59,074 bases of DNA from an uncultured Alphaproteobacteria bacterium (GCA_903837555.1 CAILUV010000079.1:1-59074); one strand, 5' to 3'; positions 26,200-34,917 are shown, numbered from the stretch's first letter. The notes: generated by a model not told the origin, from the letters alone. Translations and numbers: made by a program.

Positions 26200-27380
26200 G
26201 GCGTGAAGGTCTTGCTTTCACCGATCCGGGCCGCGACCGCGTTGGGCAGAAGCACATACAACCGCCCGGGCGCTTTCATCGCGCCGGCGCGCCGTTCGGC
26301 GTCCGGCCCGAAGCCGAAGAAGATGTCGCCGCGCACGCTGCCGCGGATCGCACCGCCGATATCCTGCGCCACCAAAAGCCCCTGCACCGGATCGGGCCCG
26401 CCCGCATCCAGATAGAAAGGCGCGCCCAGCGCATGAATGCGCGGATCGACCGCCAAGCTCGCGCCCGGCGTCAGCGACACGCCCAGCGAACCGGTCGCGC
26501 CCAGCGCGGCATCGCCGAGCGGCCTTTCTTCAAAGAAGATGTAGCTTTCATTGCCTTCCATCACGCCCTGCGCGCGCGCCGGATTGGCCAGCAGCCAGGC
26601 CCGGATGGTTTGCAGCGAAACATTCTCGCGCGTCAGCACGCCTTCCGCGATCAAGGTGCGGCCGATGGCGGTGTAAGGGCGGCCATTCTCCCCGGCATAG
26701 CCGATGCGCCCCGTCTTGCCGTCGGTGAACACGACGCGCCCCGAACCTTGAATCTGCAGGAAGAACAGGGCCACCGCATCGTCGGTGTAGAACAGCACCG
26801 GCGCCTTGGTGCCGAGATTGATTTCCTTGCGGTTGGCATACGGTACCAGCGTATTGCCCGACACGCGGCCCGACACCCGCTCGCCTTTGAACTTGGGAAT
26901 GAACTGGCCCAGATCGACCCGCACCAGGTCGGACGGCATGCCATGCACCGGCGTCTGATAGGCGCCCTGGCGCGTGCGGCTGCCGCGAATTTCCGGTTCG
27001 TAATAACCAGTGAACAACCCGTCGCCGGGCGCAGCTAGCGCAAAAGGTATGAAGTTGGCGGCGAAAAAGCTTTTGGCGTCGCCGCTGGCATTGGCGCAAA
27101 CGTCGCGCCAGTCGGCCGCAGTTCCGGCATAACCCACGCCGCTCAGCGCCGCGTCATCCGCGCGGCTGGATAGCACGGCGCAACTGCGGCGGAAGGATTG
27201 CAGCGCTGCGTCGGCATTGGCCGTGGTCCAGCCCGGCAGCGCGTCGAACGAGACGCGCGCCATGCTCCGGCTTTCCGCCGGCGCGGCGGGTTTGGTGGTG
27301 GTAGGCGGTGGCGAAGAACTGGCACAGCCATACAGCACGCCCAGCATGGCACCCAGAACAAGGAGCCGTGCCGGCGTCAT
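26196..27380 (-). CDS. mltA: Membrane-bound lytic murein transglycosylase A
   Basis: A 394-residue outer-membrane lipoprotein (lipobox VLYGC, Cys19) that cleaves peptidoglycan to 1,6-anhydromuropeptides. The MltA barrel is seen in ALAAPGDGLFTGYYEPEIRGSRTR and the 3D domain in the C-terminal part (VSLTPGASLAVDPRIHALGAPFYLD, LLVAQDIGGAIRGSVRGDIFFGFG, with the conserved catalytic Asp in QDIGGAI). Full length. Order tim44-mltA-smr is conserved in alphaproteobacteria. Its products are the substrates of AmpG, encoded at 10.8 kb. Confidence 0.95.
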   Translation of the reverse strand: MTPARLLVLGAMLGVLYGCASSSPPPTTTKPAAPAESRSMARVSFDALPGWTTANADAALQSFRRSCAVLSSRADDAALSGVGYAGTAADWRDVCANASGDAKSFFAANFIPFALAAPGDGLFTGYYEPEIRGSRTRQGAYQTPVHGMPSDLVRVDLGQFIPKFKGERVSGRVSGNTLVPYANRKEINLGTKAPVLFYTDDAVALFFLQIQGSGRVVFTDGKTGRIGYAGENGRPYTAIGRTLIAEGVLTRENVSLQTIRAWLLANPARAQGVMEGNESYIFFEERPLGDAALGATGSLGVSLTPGASLAVDPRIHALGAPFYLDAGGPDPVQGLLVAQDIGGAIRGSVRGDIFFGFGPDAERRAGAMKAPGRLYVLLPNAVAARIGESKTFTP

Positions 27381-27970
27381 TCGGGCATGTCACCGGCGGT
27401 CGTGATCAGCAGCCAGTTGGGATCGCGCGATTTAACGTCGCGCGAGAAGGTCCACACATCGGTGACCGGCGCGGCATCGAACTGCGCCGTGAAAGCCACG
27501 GTGATTTCGGCCTGGCGGCCGTCCAGCGTCGCGCCCACGATCTTGGCGTCCAGCAATTTGGTCAGCGCCGGGGGCGGCTCGCTGCGCCCTTCGATGGCGC
27601 TGTCGAACGCCGCCATCACATCGGGCGCCAGCAGCGGACGCAGGGTTTCGCGGTCGCCCTTGGCGAAGGCGTCGATGATCATGGTGTAGGCCTGTTGCGC
27701 ACCGCCGACGAAGCGCGCGGCATCGAAGCTGCGGTCGGCAAGCTGGATATCCATAAGCCCCTTGCCCGCGTTGGGGCGCACAGCCTCTGCCACATCGGCG
27801 GCGGGAACCGGCTGGGCCACGGACGGGGGCGCGGCCAGCGGCGAAGGCTGTTTGGGCTGTTCGGTCGGCTCATGGCCGGTCCGCCGCCCCAAAATCCAGT
27901 ACAGGCGAAAACAGACGACGCCAGCCAGCGTGGCGGCGATGAACAGTCCCAATGTTTGCGAATCCGGCAT
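27377..27970 (-). CDS. Tim44/TimA family membrane-anchored protein
   Basis: A 197-residue protein with one N-terminal transmembrane helix (about residues 7-27), a proline-rich linker and a Tim44-like domain (SFDAARFVGGAQQAYTMIIDAFAKGDRETLRPLLAPDVMAAFDSAIEGR; WTFSRDVKSRDPNWLLITTAGDMPE). In mitochondria the Tim44 domain anchors the import motor; bacterial TimA homologues sit at the inner membrane with unknown function. The ATG at 27970 was taken; a TTG two codons earlier is unlikely. It is divergent from secB and overlaps mltA by four bases. Confidence 0.9.
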   Translation of the reverse strand: MPDSQTLGLFIAATLAGVVCFRLYWILGRRTGHEPTEQPKQPSPLAAPPSVAQPVPAADVAEAVRPNAGKGLMDIQLADRSFDAARFVGGAQQAYTMIIDAFAKGDRETLRPLLAPDVMAAFDSAIEGRSEPPPALTKLLDAKIVGATLDGRQAEITVAFTAQFDAAPVTDVWTFSRDVKSRDPNWLLITTAGDMPE

Positions 27971-28131
27971 ATGCAACCCTTACTCACCAACCCGCCCCGC
28001 AGCCGGGCCGACCCTAGCCGCCCGGAACAAGGCTTGTGAAGCGCTTTTCCTTGCCCAGGCCGCGCAATCCATGGTAGCGCGCGGGCCAAATTCGACCCAC
28101 CAAAGGCCCGGCAGGGCAGGAAGATTACACG

Positions 28132-28602
28132 ATGAGCAGCGAAGGAACCACGCCCGACGCCACTGCGGTGCCGAACCTCCAGGTCATGGCCCAGTACATC
28201 AAGGACCTGTCCTTCGAAAATCCCGGCGCGGTGAATGAAATCGCCCAGCGGCCCCAGATTGACCTGGCGGTCGACCTGAACGCCAAGCGCGTGGAAGACG
28301 AAATCTTCGAAGTCGAGCTGAAGATCCGCGTCGACGCCAAGAATGAGGAAAAGCCCCTGTTCCTGCTGGAAGTCGCCTATGCCGGCGTGTTCCAGCTGAA
28401 GAACGTGCCCGACACCGGCACCCAGCAGGCCATCCTGCTGATCCAGGCGCCGCACATGCTGTTCCCGTTCGTCCGCCGCATCGTGGCGGATGTGGTGCGC
28501 GACGGCGGCATGCCGCCCTTGATGATCGAGCCGATCGACTTCATGGCGCTGTATCAGGCGCGCGTGGCCCAGGCTGCCGGGGCGCCCCAGGGCACGGCGT
28601 AA
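28132..28602 (+). CDS. secB: Protein-export chaperone SecB
   Basis: A 156-residue tetrameric chaperone that keeps preproteins unfolded for SecA. The family core is clear: PNLQVMAQYIKDLSFENPGA, IDLAVDLNAKRVEDEIFEVELKIRVDA, PLFLLEVAYAGVFQL and LLIQAPHMLFPFVRRIVADVVRDGGMPPLMIEPIDFMALYQ. The C-terminal tail is Ala/Gly-rich. The stop codon lies in a 12-base tandem duplication. GCAGGAAG precedes the ATG. It is divergent from the tim44-like gene and convergent with dnaQ. Confidence 0.97.
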   Translation: MSSEGTTPDATAVPNLQVMAQYIKDLSFENPGAVNEIAQRPQIDLAVDLNAKRVEDEIFEVELKIRVDAKNEEKPLFLLEVAYAGVFQLKNVPDTGTQQAILLIQAPHMLFPFVRRIVADVVRDGGMPPLMIEPIDFMALYQARVAQAAGAPQGTA

Positions 28603-28617
28603 GACACGGCGTAAGGC

Positions 28618-29307
28618 TTACGCCAATTTCCAGATGGTTTTGTCGCCAAGCTCCTTGGCGACAAAGGCGGCGTGGATTTCTATTTCCACCGCCGTGATCA
28701 GCGGCGCGAGCTTCTCGGGCCGCTGACGGGCGGCGCGCACCGGTTCACCCGCCTGCGCGGCGGCGATTTCCACCGGCGCCAGCATCAGGCCCTTCTGCCG
28801 TCCGCCGATCAGCTCCAGATAGACTTCGGCGGTGAGCTGGGCGTCGAGCAACGCGCCATGCTTGGTGCGCACGCTCAGATCGACGCCGAAGCGCTTGCAC
28901 AGCTCGTCCAGCGAATAGCGCGCGCCCGGGAATTTGCGCTTGGCGATTTCGATCGTGTCGATGGCGCGGGCCAGCGGGATCGGGCCCTTGCCGCAGCGTT
29001 TCAGCTCGGCATTGATGAACTTGATGTCGAAGCTGGCATTGTGGATCACCAGCGTGGAGTCGCCCAGGAATTCCAGGAATTCGTCGACCACATGGGCGAA
29101 GATCGGCTTGTCGGCAAGGAATTCCGCGGACAGGCCATGCACACGCTGGGATTCAATCGGCACGTCGCGTTCGGGGTTCAGATAGAATTGCAGCGTGCGG
29201 CCGGTGGGGAGGTGGTCGATCAGCTCGACGCAACCGACTTCCACGATGCGATGACCGTCGCTGGGCTCAAACCCCGTGGTTTCGGTATCGAAAACAATTT
29301 CACGCAT
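28618..29307 (-). CDS. dnaQ: DNA polymerase III epsilon subunit (proofreading exonuclease)
   Basis: A 229-residue 3'-5' exonuclease of the DEDDh class. Exo I is VFDTETTGFEP, Exo II is HNASFDIKFINAEL and Exo III is HGALLDAQLTAEVYLEL. The C-terminal 50 residues are the tether to the alpha subunit. In the replisome it proofreads DNA synthesis. The start overlaps the coaE stop by eight bases. The dnaQ-coaE-aroE-maf-ppsR set runs away from the predicted origin. Confidence 0.95.
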   Translation of the reverse strand: MREIVFDTETTGFEPSDGHRIVEVGCVELIDHLPTGRTLQFYLNPERDVPIESQRVHGLSAEFLADKPIFAHVVDEFLEFLGDSTLVIHNASFDIKFINAELKRCGKGPIPLARAIDTIEIAKRKFPGARYSLDELCKRFGVDLSVRTKHGALLDAQLTAEVYLELIGGRQKGLMLAPVEIAAAQAGEPVRAARQRPEKLAPLITAVEIEIHAAFVAKELGDKTIWKLA

Positions 29308-29896
29308 TCTGAATTTTTGCCCGCACGTCAGCCAGGATCATTTTCACCTGTTCGCGCGCATCCTCCAAGCCCTTGTCGGTGGTAACCAGGTAATCGGCCT
29401 GTGCACGCTTTTGCGCGTCGCTCATCTGCCGCGCCAAAAGCGCCTCGAACTTGGCTTGCGTCATGCCGGGGCGCGCCAGAACTCGCTGGCGCTGCACATC
29501 CGCCGGCGCGGTCGCCACCACCACCGCATCGCTTTTGATCCCGGTTTCCAGCAGCAGCGGAATATCGAGCAGCACGATCGGCGCCTCGGTCTCTTCCAGA
29601 AACTGCGCCCGGCGTTCGGCGACCAGGGGATGCATCAGGCTTTCCAGGCGGCCCAGCGCCTGGGCGTCACCCGTCACCTGCCGCGCCAGCGCGGCGCGGT
29701 CCACCACGCCGTTTTTGGTGCTTCCCGGAAAGGCGGCCTCGATCATCGCGCTGGCTTCGCCCGCATACAGCGCGTGCACCACCCTGTCGGCGTCGAACAC
29801 GGGAATGCCTTCGCCTGCGAACAGCTTGGCGGTTTCGCTTTTGCCCATGCCGATCGAGCCCGTAAGGCCGATCACGAAAGGTTTATTTTGGCCCAA
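29300..29896 (-). CDS. coaE: Dephospho-CoA kinase
   Basis: A 198-residue kinase catalysing the last step of coenzyme A synthesis. The P-loop is GLTGSIGMGKS, followed by FDADRVVHALY and the lid region VLLDIPLLLETGI. The start is non-canonical: TTG at 29896 has GGAAAG eight bases upstream and overlaps the aroE stop by 14 bases. The alternative GTG at 29875 would begin right at the first beta strand and lacks a ribosome site. A longer frame to 29932 is not family-like. Confidence 0.92.
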   Translation of the reverse strand: MGQNKPFVIGLTGSIGMGKSETAKLFAGEGIPVFDADRVVHALYAGEASAMIEAAFPGSTKNGVVDRAALARQVTGDAQALGRLESLMHPLVAERRAQFLEETEAPIVLLDIPLLLETGIKSDAVVVATAPADVQRQRVLARPGMTQAKFEALLARQMSDAQKRAQADYLVTTDKGLEDAREQVKMILADVRAKIQNA

Positions 29897-30725
29897 ACAA
29901 TGCGCTTTCCAGTGCGGCGCGCAGGCCCGCATCTACCTGCGGCCTTTGCCCGAAAAAAGCTTCGAAAGACGGCGCGGCCTGATGCATCAGCATGCCCAGC
30001 CCGTCGATGGTCTTGTGGCCGCGCGCCGCCGCATCTTTCAGCAGCGGCGTTTCCAGCGGCTTGTAAACGATGTCGCACACCGCGGCGTCCTGTTTCAGCG
30101 CTGACAAATCCAGATCGAGCGGCGCGTTGTCGCCCATCCCGGCGCTGGTGCTGTTGACCAGCAGCGCGGCGCTGCCCGCCACGCTGCGCCAGTCGGCCAG
30201 TCCACCCGGAACAAGCCGCGCATTGACGTGCGGCCCCAGTTGCGCCGCCAGGGTCTGCGCCCGGCCTGCATCGCGGTTGAGGATATGGATGACGCCTGCG
30301 CCGAGACTCTCCAGCGCCAGCACCGCGCCGCGCGCCGCGCCGCCCGCGCCCAGCAGCACGGCATGGGCGCCGCCCAGCGCGCCGATATTCTCGCGCAAGG
30401 ATTCCGCCAGGCCGTAACTGTCGGTGTTTTTGCCTTCGATGGCCCCCGCGTGAAACACCAGAAGGTTCGCCGCGCCCGCGACCTTCGCCGCCGCATCGAC
30501 CCGGTCGGCCAGCGCGAAGGCGGCTTCCTTGTGCGGCACGGTGACATTGACGCCGGCAAAGCCTTCGCCGCGCACCCGCGCGATCACATCGCGGAATTCG
30601 TCCGGCTGTGCGGGCACGCGCAGCATTTCGCCGTCGATGCCGAGCTGTTTCAGCCAATAGCCGTGCAGCACGGGCGACAGCGACTGCGTCACCGGCCAGC
30701 CCACGATCCCCGCCTTCACCGTCAT
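29883..30725 (-). CDS. aroE: Shikimate dehydrogenase
   Basis: A 280-residue NADPH-dependent enzyme of the shikimate pathway. Substrate-binding motifs: GIVGWPVTQSLSPVLHGYWL near the N-terminus, VNVTVPHKEAAF with the catalytic Lys, and GKNTDSYGLAESL with the catalytic Asp. The NADP loop is VLLGAGGAARGAVLAL. Its start overlaps the maf stop by four bases. Full length and intact. Confidence 0.96.
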   Translation of the reverse strand: MTVKAGIVGWPVTQSLSPVLHGYWLKQLGIDGEMLRVPAQPDEFRDVIARVRGEGFAGVNVTVPHKEAAFALADRVDAAAKVAGAANLLVFHAGAIEGKNTDSYGLAESLRENIGALGGAHAVLLGAGGAARGAVLALESLGAGVIHILNRDAGRAQTLAAQLGPHVNARLVPGGLADWRSVAGSAALLVNSTSAGMGDNAPLDLDLSALKQDAAVCDIVYKPLETPLLKDAAARGHKTIDGLGMLMHQAAPSFEAFFGQRPQVDAGLRAALESALFGPK

Positions 30726-31309
30726 GACGCCAGCACGCTTTCTTTTCTGAGTGCCGCCAGAACCGGCAACAGCGGCAGGCCCAGCACCGAAAAATAATCC
30801 CCGTCCACTCTATCGAAAAGCTGCGCCCCGCGCCCTTCATAATGATAGCAGCCCACCGAGGAGAGGATGGCGGGGCCTTCGGCGGCGATGTAATCGTCCA
30901 GGAAATCCGGGCTTAAATCGCGCATCACCATCCGGCAGGGGCTGGCATGCGTCCATAGCAAGGCGCCGTCCCGGGCCAGCGCCGCCGCCGACACCAGCAG
31001 GTGCGCGCGCCCCGACAAACGGGCCAGCAACGCTCTCGCCGCGTCCAGCGTGGCGCACTTGCACAGCATCTCGTCTTCAAACGCGATCACACTGTCACCG
31101 CCCAGCACCAGACTGCCGGGATGCCGCGCCGAGACGTGCAGGGCCTTCTTCTGCGCCAAGGTCGAAGCCACCGTCGGGGCATCAGCCCCGCGAAGCGCGG
31201 CCATCAGCGCGTCTTCATCCAGGTCGGCAGGGTCTTTGGTGAATGCCACGCCCGCCGCCGTCAGAAGCGTGGACCGGCTCTGGCTGCCCGAGGCGAGAAC
31301 CAGCCTCAC
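30722..31309 (-). CDS. maf: Maf-family nucleoside triphosphate pyrophosphatase
   Basis: A 195-residue enzyme that hydrolyses non-canonical or methylated NTPs. The start LVLASGSQSRSTLLTAAGV is the Maf signature (usually SxSPRR, here SQSRS, so the subfamily may be YceF-like), and the C-terminal GRGAQLFDRVDGDYFSVLGLPL is conserved. The GTG start at 31309 overlaps the ppsR stop (GTGA). The aroE gene follows with a four-base overlap. Confidence 0.93.
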   Translation of the reverse strand: MRLVLASGSQSRSTLLTAAGVAFTKDPADLDEDALMAALRGADAPTVASTLAQKKALHVSARHPGSLVLGGDSVIAFEDEMLCKCATLDAARALLARLSGRAHLLVSAAALARDGALLWTHASPCRMVMRDLSPDFLDDYIAAEGPAILSSVGCYHYEGRGAQLFDRVDGDYFSVLGLPLLPVLAALRKESVLAS

Positions 31310-32127
31310 CCCGCAGCTTCCTTGCGCTCGGTCAGCAAATTCATCACCGCCGCCGCGGTCTCTTCGATCGAACGGCGCGACACATCGATGGTCGGCCAGT
31401 CATTATTCTCGAACAACTGCTTGGTGGCGGCGATTTCGGCGCGCACCGCATCGGGTTCGATGTAATCGGTGTCGCAGGTTTCGCCCATGGTGCTCAGGCG
31501 GTTGCGCCGCACCTGCACCAGCCGGTCGGGCGACACCCACAGGCCCACGATCAGCGGCTTTTTCGCCGCCAGCAGTTGCGGCGGCGGGGGCATGCCCGGC
31601 ACAAGCGGCACATTGGCGGCTTTCACGCCGCGAATGGCGAGATACACGCAGGTCGGCGTCTTGGAGGTGCGGCTGGCACCCGTCAGGATCACTTCGGCTT
31701 CGTCGATCGAGTCCAGCGACTGGCCATCGTCATGGGCGATGGTGAAGTTCAGAACCTCGATGCGCTCCAGATAGCGCTGGTCGACCTGGTGCTGGCGGCC
31801 GACCTTGTGGGTTTCGGTCTTGCCTAGGAACTGGCGCAGCGCCAGCACCGGGCCCTCCAGCAGATCAATGGCGCGCACCTCGATGTCGCCGCAGCGGGCG
31901 ATCAGCTTGTCGCGCAGGCCCTGATTGGCCAGGGTGAAGAACACGATGCCCGGCATGATGGCGATATGGTCCAGCGCGCGGCTGAGCTGGTGTTCGCTGC
32001 GCACCAGGGCATAGGCATGGATATGGACATCGACATTTTCGAACTGGGCCAGGGCGGCATTGGCCATGGCGTGCAGTGTTTCGCCGGTGGAATCCGACAC
32101 CAGATGGACGTGAAATTTATGATCCAC
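31306..32127 (-). CDS. ppsR: DUF299 family kinase/pyrophosphorylase (PpsR), RP001 homologue
   Basis: A 273-residue bifunctional regulator of the DUF299 family, which phosphorylates or dephosphorylates PEP synthase or pyruvate phosphate dikinase. Family segments: FHVHLVSDSTGETLHAMANAALAQF at the start, the P-loop-like LTGASRTSKTPTCVYLA and RAEIAATKQLFENNDWPTIDVSRRSIEETAA. The start is GTG at 32127, and a DnaA-box-like TGATCCACA overlaps it on the plus strand. Homologues (RP001 of Rickettsia) flank the origin in alphaproteobacteria, opposite hemE, exactly as here. Confidence 0.93.
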   Translation of the reverse strand: MDHKFHVHLVSDSTGETLHAMANAALAQFENVDVHIHAYALVRSEHQLSRALDHIAIMPGIVFFTLANQGLRDKLIARCGDIEVRAIDLLEGPVLALRQFLGKTETHKVGRQHQVDQRYLERIEVLNFTIAHDDGQSLDSIDEAEVILTGASRTSKTPTCVYLAIRGVKAANVPLVPGMPPPPQLLAAKKPLIVGLWVSPDRLVQVRRNRLSTMGETCDTDYIEPDAVRAEIAATKQLFENNDWPTIDVSRRSIEETAAAVMNLLTERKEAAG

Positions 32128-32415
32128 AGAACTGTCCCGAATTCCCCGCCCACCCGGGGAGCCGGCTGGGTGTAACCACCTATTCAGCCACAGGCTCCTA
32201 GCCGGGAACGGCCAAACTGTGCAAACCCGTATGCTTTGGGGATGCTATCCTTAACCGCCAACATACCGTGACGCACCTGCACCGCCCACCCGAATATCGC
32301 CAAGTGCTTGAGTCCACGCGCTCTTGCGCTTAAGCCATGGCAGCTTCAACATTTCCACCCACAGTTCACAGCCCTAACATCATCTTCATCATCCTTAGTA
32401 CTTAGGAGTCTTATT
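32128..32415. other. oriC: Predicted chromosomal replication origin (oriC)
   Basis: This 288-base gap lies between the divergent ppsR (DUF299) and hemE genes, the position of the experimentally known Caulobacter origin and of predicted origins in many alphaproteobacteria. It contains candidate weak DnaA boxes: TGATCCACA (32120-32128, one mismatch to TTATCCACA) and TCAGCCACA (32184-32192, two mismatches). A TGGGGA at 32237-32242 reads TCCCCA on the other strand, like the Caulobacter W-box. The right third (32370-32415) is the most AT-rich part and could be the unwinding element. Genes on both sides point away from it. No perfect DnaA box is present, so the call rests mainly on context. Confidence 0.6.
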
Positions 32416-33450
32416 TTGAGTAGTGACCGGAAGGTGATGCGTGTCCTGACAGGAAGCGCCGAGAACGTGCCGCCGGTCTGGCTGATGCGTCAAGCCGGAC
32501 GGTACCTGCCGGAGTACCGCAAGCTGCGTGCCGAAGCCGGTTCCTTCTGGGACATGGCGCTGAACCCCAAATATGCCGCCGAAGTCACGTTGCAGCCGAT
32601 CCGCCGGTTCGGCTTTGACGCAGCAATCCTGTTCTCGGACATCCTGACGGTGCCTGAGGCGCTTGGACAGAAGGTGACGTTCACCACTGGCGAAGGCCCC
32701 AGCCTGACACCAGTGACCAGCGCAAAGGGTTTCAACGAAGACCGCGAAGCCTGGGCCCAGTATTTCGAGCCGGTCTATGAGGCGCTGCGCCTGACGCGCG
32801 CGGGCCTTGGCGATGAGACCACGCTGCTGGGTTTCGCCGGGGCGCCCTGGACACTGGCAACCTATCTGGCAGCGGGCGCGGGCGGCGATGAGCAGAAGGC
32901 CGCCAAGCTGTGGGCTTACCGCGATCCGGAGGGCTTTGGATATTTTCTGGATATCTTGAGTGAATGCGTCGCCTTCCATCTGATCGGCCAGATCGATGCC
33001 GGCGCCGATGCGGTGCAGATTTTCGACAGTTGGGCCAGCGGCCTGCCGCCGGCGCTGTTCAGCCAGGTGGTGATCGCGCCCACCAAGAAAATCGTCGATC
33101 AGGTGCGCGCTGCCCGGCCGGGCGCAAAAATCATCGGCTTCCCCCGCGCCTCGACGCTGGCTGGCTATGAAGCTTACGCCCAGGCGCTGGGCGTCGATGC
33201 GATTTCGCTGGATACCTCTGCGCCGATGCGCTGGGCGGCCAGGAACCTGCCGGGCGCGATCCAGGGCAATCTGGACCCGATCGTGCTGATCGCGGGCGGC
33301 GCGGCATTGGACAAGGCGGTGGACGACATTCTGGAAGCCACCCGGGGCAAGCCGCATATCTTCAATCTGGGCCACGGCATTTTGCCGGAGACGCCGATCA
33401 CGCATGTTGAACAGTTGCTGAAGCGCATCCGCCAGGGATCAACGGCGTGA
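32416..33450 (+). CDS. hemE: Uroporphyrinogen III decarboxylase
   Basis: A 344-residue cytoplasmic enzyme converting uroporphyrinogen III to coproporphyrinogen III. The signature PPVWLMRQAGRYLPEYR and the catalytic Asp in FDAAILFSDIL are present, as is IQGNLDPIVL near the C-terminus. The start is taken as TTG at 32416 because AGGAG sits seven bases ahead; the in-frame GTG (32431) and ATG (32434) lack such a site. The stop overlaps the hemH GTG start (GTGA). It is the first gene right of the predicted origin. Confidence 0.95.
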   Translation: MSSDRKVMRVLTGSAENVPPVWLMRQAGRYLPEYRKLRAEAGSFWDMALNPKYAAEVTLQPIRRFGFDAAILFSDILTVPEALGQKVTFTTGEGPSLTPVTSAKGFNEDREAWAQYFEPVYEALRLTRAGLGDETTLLGFAGAPWTLATYLAAGAGGDEQKAAKLWAYRDPEGFGYFLDILSECVAFHLIGQIDAGADAVQIFDSWASGLPPALFSQVVIAPTKKIVDQVRAARPGAKIIGFPRASTLAGYEAYAQALGVDAISLDTSAPMRWAARNLPGAIQGNLDPIVLIAGGAALDKAVDDILEATRGKPHIFNLGHGILPETPITHVEQLLKRIRQGSTA

Positions 33451-34466
33451 AGCTGGCGGTTGTCCTGTTCAACCTGGGTGGTCCGGATTCGCCCGAAGCC
33501 GTGCAGCCGTTTTTGCGCAACCTGTTTTCCGACCCCGCCATCATCGGACTGCCGACGATGTTTCGCCTGCCGCTGGCGCGTTTCATTGCGCGGCGTCGCG
33601 CGCCCATCGCGCGGGAGATTTATCACCAGATCGGCGGGCGCTCGCCCATATTTGAAGAAACCCGCGCCCAGGCCGATGCCCTGACCAAGGCGCTGTCGAC
33701 AGGCGGGGTAAACCCCAAAGTCTTCATCGCCATGCGCTACTGGCATCCGTTCAGCGATGGGGCAGCGGCGGCCGTGAAAGCCTATGACCCCGATAAAATC
33801 GTGCTTTTGCCGCTGTATCCGCAATATTCCACCACCACGACGGCTTCGTCGCTGAAGGATTGGGACCGCGCCGCGAAGAAGGCGGGGATCACCGTGCCGA
33901 CCTCGCGGGTGTGCTGCTATCCCAGCGAAGAAGGCTTTGTCGCCGCGGCCACGGCGCATGTCCGCGCTGCGCTGGAAGGCGCGCGCACGGATATTTCCTA
34001 TCGCCTGCTGCTGTCGGCGCATGGCTTGCCCAAGAAAGTAATACGCAAGGGCGACCCCTATCAGCGCCAGGTCGAGCAGACCGCCGCCGCAATCGTTGCG
34101 GCGCTGGACATGCCAGGGCTGGATTCCCAGGTTTGCTATCAAAGCCGGGTCGGTCCGCTGGAATGGATCGGCCCTTCGACCGATGACGAAATCCGCCGCG
34201 CCGGCAAGGACGGCAAAGGCGTCATCATCGCGCCGGTCGCCTTTGTCAGTGAGCATTCCGAAACACTGGTGGAACTGGACATCGAGTATCGCAAGCTGGC
34301 GGAAGAAGCCGGCGTGCCGGATTACCGCCGCGCCGCGACCGCCGGGGTACAATCCGATTTCATCGGCGGGCTGGCGGGACTTGTGCGCCGCGCCCTGGTG
34401 ACCGACATAGTGGCGCCAACGCCGGGCGGATGTGCGACCGGCCTGTGCGGCTGCAGGAAGAGCTGA
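33447..34466 (+). CDS. hemH: Ferrochelatase
   Basis: A 339-residue enzyme inserting ferrous iron into protoporphyrin IX. Landmarks: LFNLGGPDSPEAVQPFLRNLFSDPAII, LPLYPQYSTTTTAS, the catalytic LLSAHGLPKKVIRKGDPY (His), CYQSRVGPLEWIGPSTDD and VAFVSEHSETLVELDIEY (His, Glu). The C-terminus CATGLCGC holds cysteines like those that bind a [2Fe-2S] cluster in several alphaproteobacterial ferrochelatases. GTG start overlaps hemE; hemJ follows four bases after the stop. Confidence 0.96.
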   Translation: MKLAVVLFNLGGPDSPEAVQPFLRNLFSDPAIIGLPTMFRLPLARFIARRRAPIAREIYHQIGGRSPIFEETRAQADALTKALSTGGVNPKVFIAMRYWHPFSDGAAAAVKAYDPDKIVLLPLYPQYSTTTTASSLKDWDRAAKKAGITVPTSRVCCYPSEEGFVAAATAHVRAALEGARTDISYRLLLSAHGLPKKVIRKGDPYQRQVEQTAAAIVAALDMPGLDSQVCYQSRVGPLEWIGPSTDDEIRRAGKDGKGVIIAPVAFVSEHSETLVELDIEYRKLAEEAGVPDYRRAATAGVQSDFIGGLAGLVRRALVTDIVAPTPGGCATGLCGCRKS

Positions 34467-34470
34467 TCCG

Positions 34471-34917
34471 ATGCGCGATTTTCTTCTGGGCTATTACGAC
34501 TGGCTGCGCGCCTTCCACGTCATTGCGGTGATCGCCTGGATGGCGGGCATGCTCTATCTGCCGCGCCTGTTCGTCTATCACTGCGAAACCCCGCCGGGTT
34601 CGGATGGCTCGGAGCGATTCAAGGTGATGGAGCGCCGCCTTCTGAAAGGTATCATCAATCCCTCGATGCTGCTGGTGTGGGTTCTGGGCCTGACGCTGGC
34701 CTGGATCACCGGCGCGCACCTGCAGCTGTGGTTCCAGCTCAAGTTTGCGCTGGTCTTCGCCCTGAGCGGCTTTCACGGTTTTCTGGCCGCGCGCGTCAAG
34801 GATTTTGCGGCCGATCGCAACACGCGCAGCGCTCGCTTCTATCGCATCGCCAACGAGGTGCCGGCGGTGGCGATGGTGTTCATCGTGATCCTGGCGGTGG
34901 TCAAGCCGTTCGGCTGA
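34471..34917 (+). CDS. hemJ: Protoporphyrinogen IX oxidase HemJ
   Basis: A 148-residue inner-membrane protein with four transmembrane helices. The first helix carries WLRAFHVIAVIAWMAGMLYLPRLFVYH, with the His and downstream Lys/Arg residues conserved in HemJ, the haem-containing protoporphyrinogen oxidase of bacteria lacking HemG/HemY. With hemE and hemH it gives three of the last four steps of haem synthesis in one operon. ATG at 34471 is the only well-placed start. Confidence 0.92.
   Translation: MRDFLLGYYDWLRAFHVIAVIAWMAGMLYLPRLFVYHCETPPGSDGSERFKVMERRLLKGIINPSMLLVWVLGLTLAWITGAHLQLWFQLKFALVFALSGFHGFLAARVKDFAADRNTRSARFYRIANEVPAVAMVFIVILAVVKPFG

Noticed and set aside
32370-32400. CATCATCTTCATCATCC as DnaA-trio-type triplets in the origin
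   Set aside because: Neither strand gives a run of the trio motif next to a DnaA box in the correct orientation; too weak to call.
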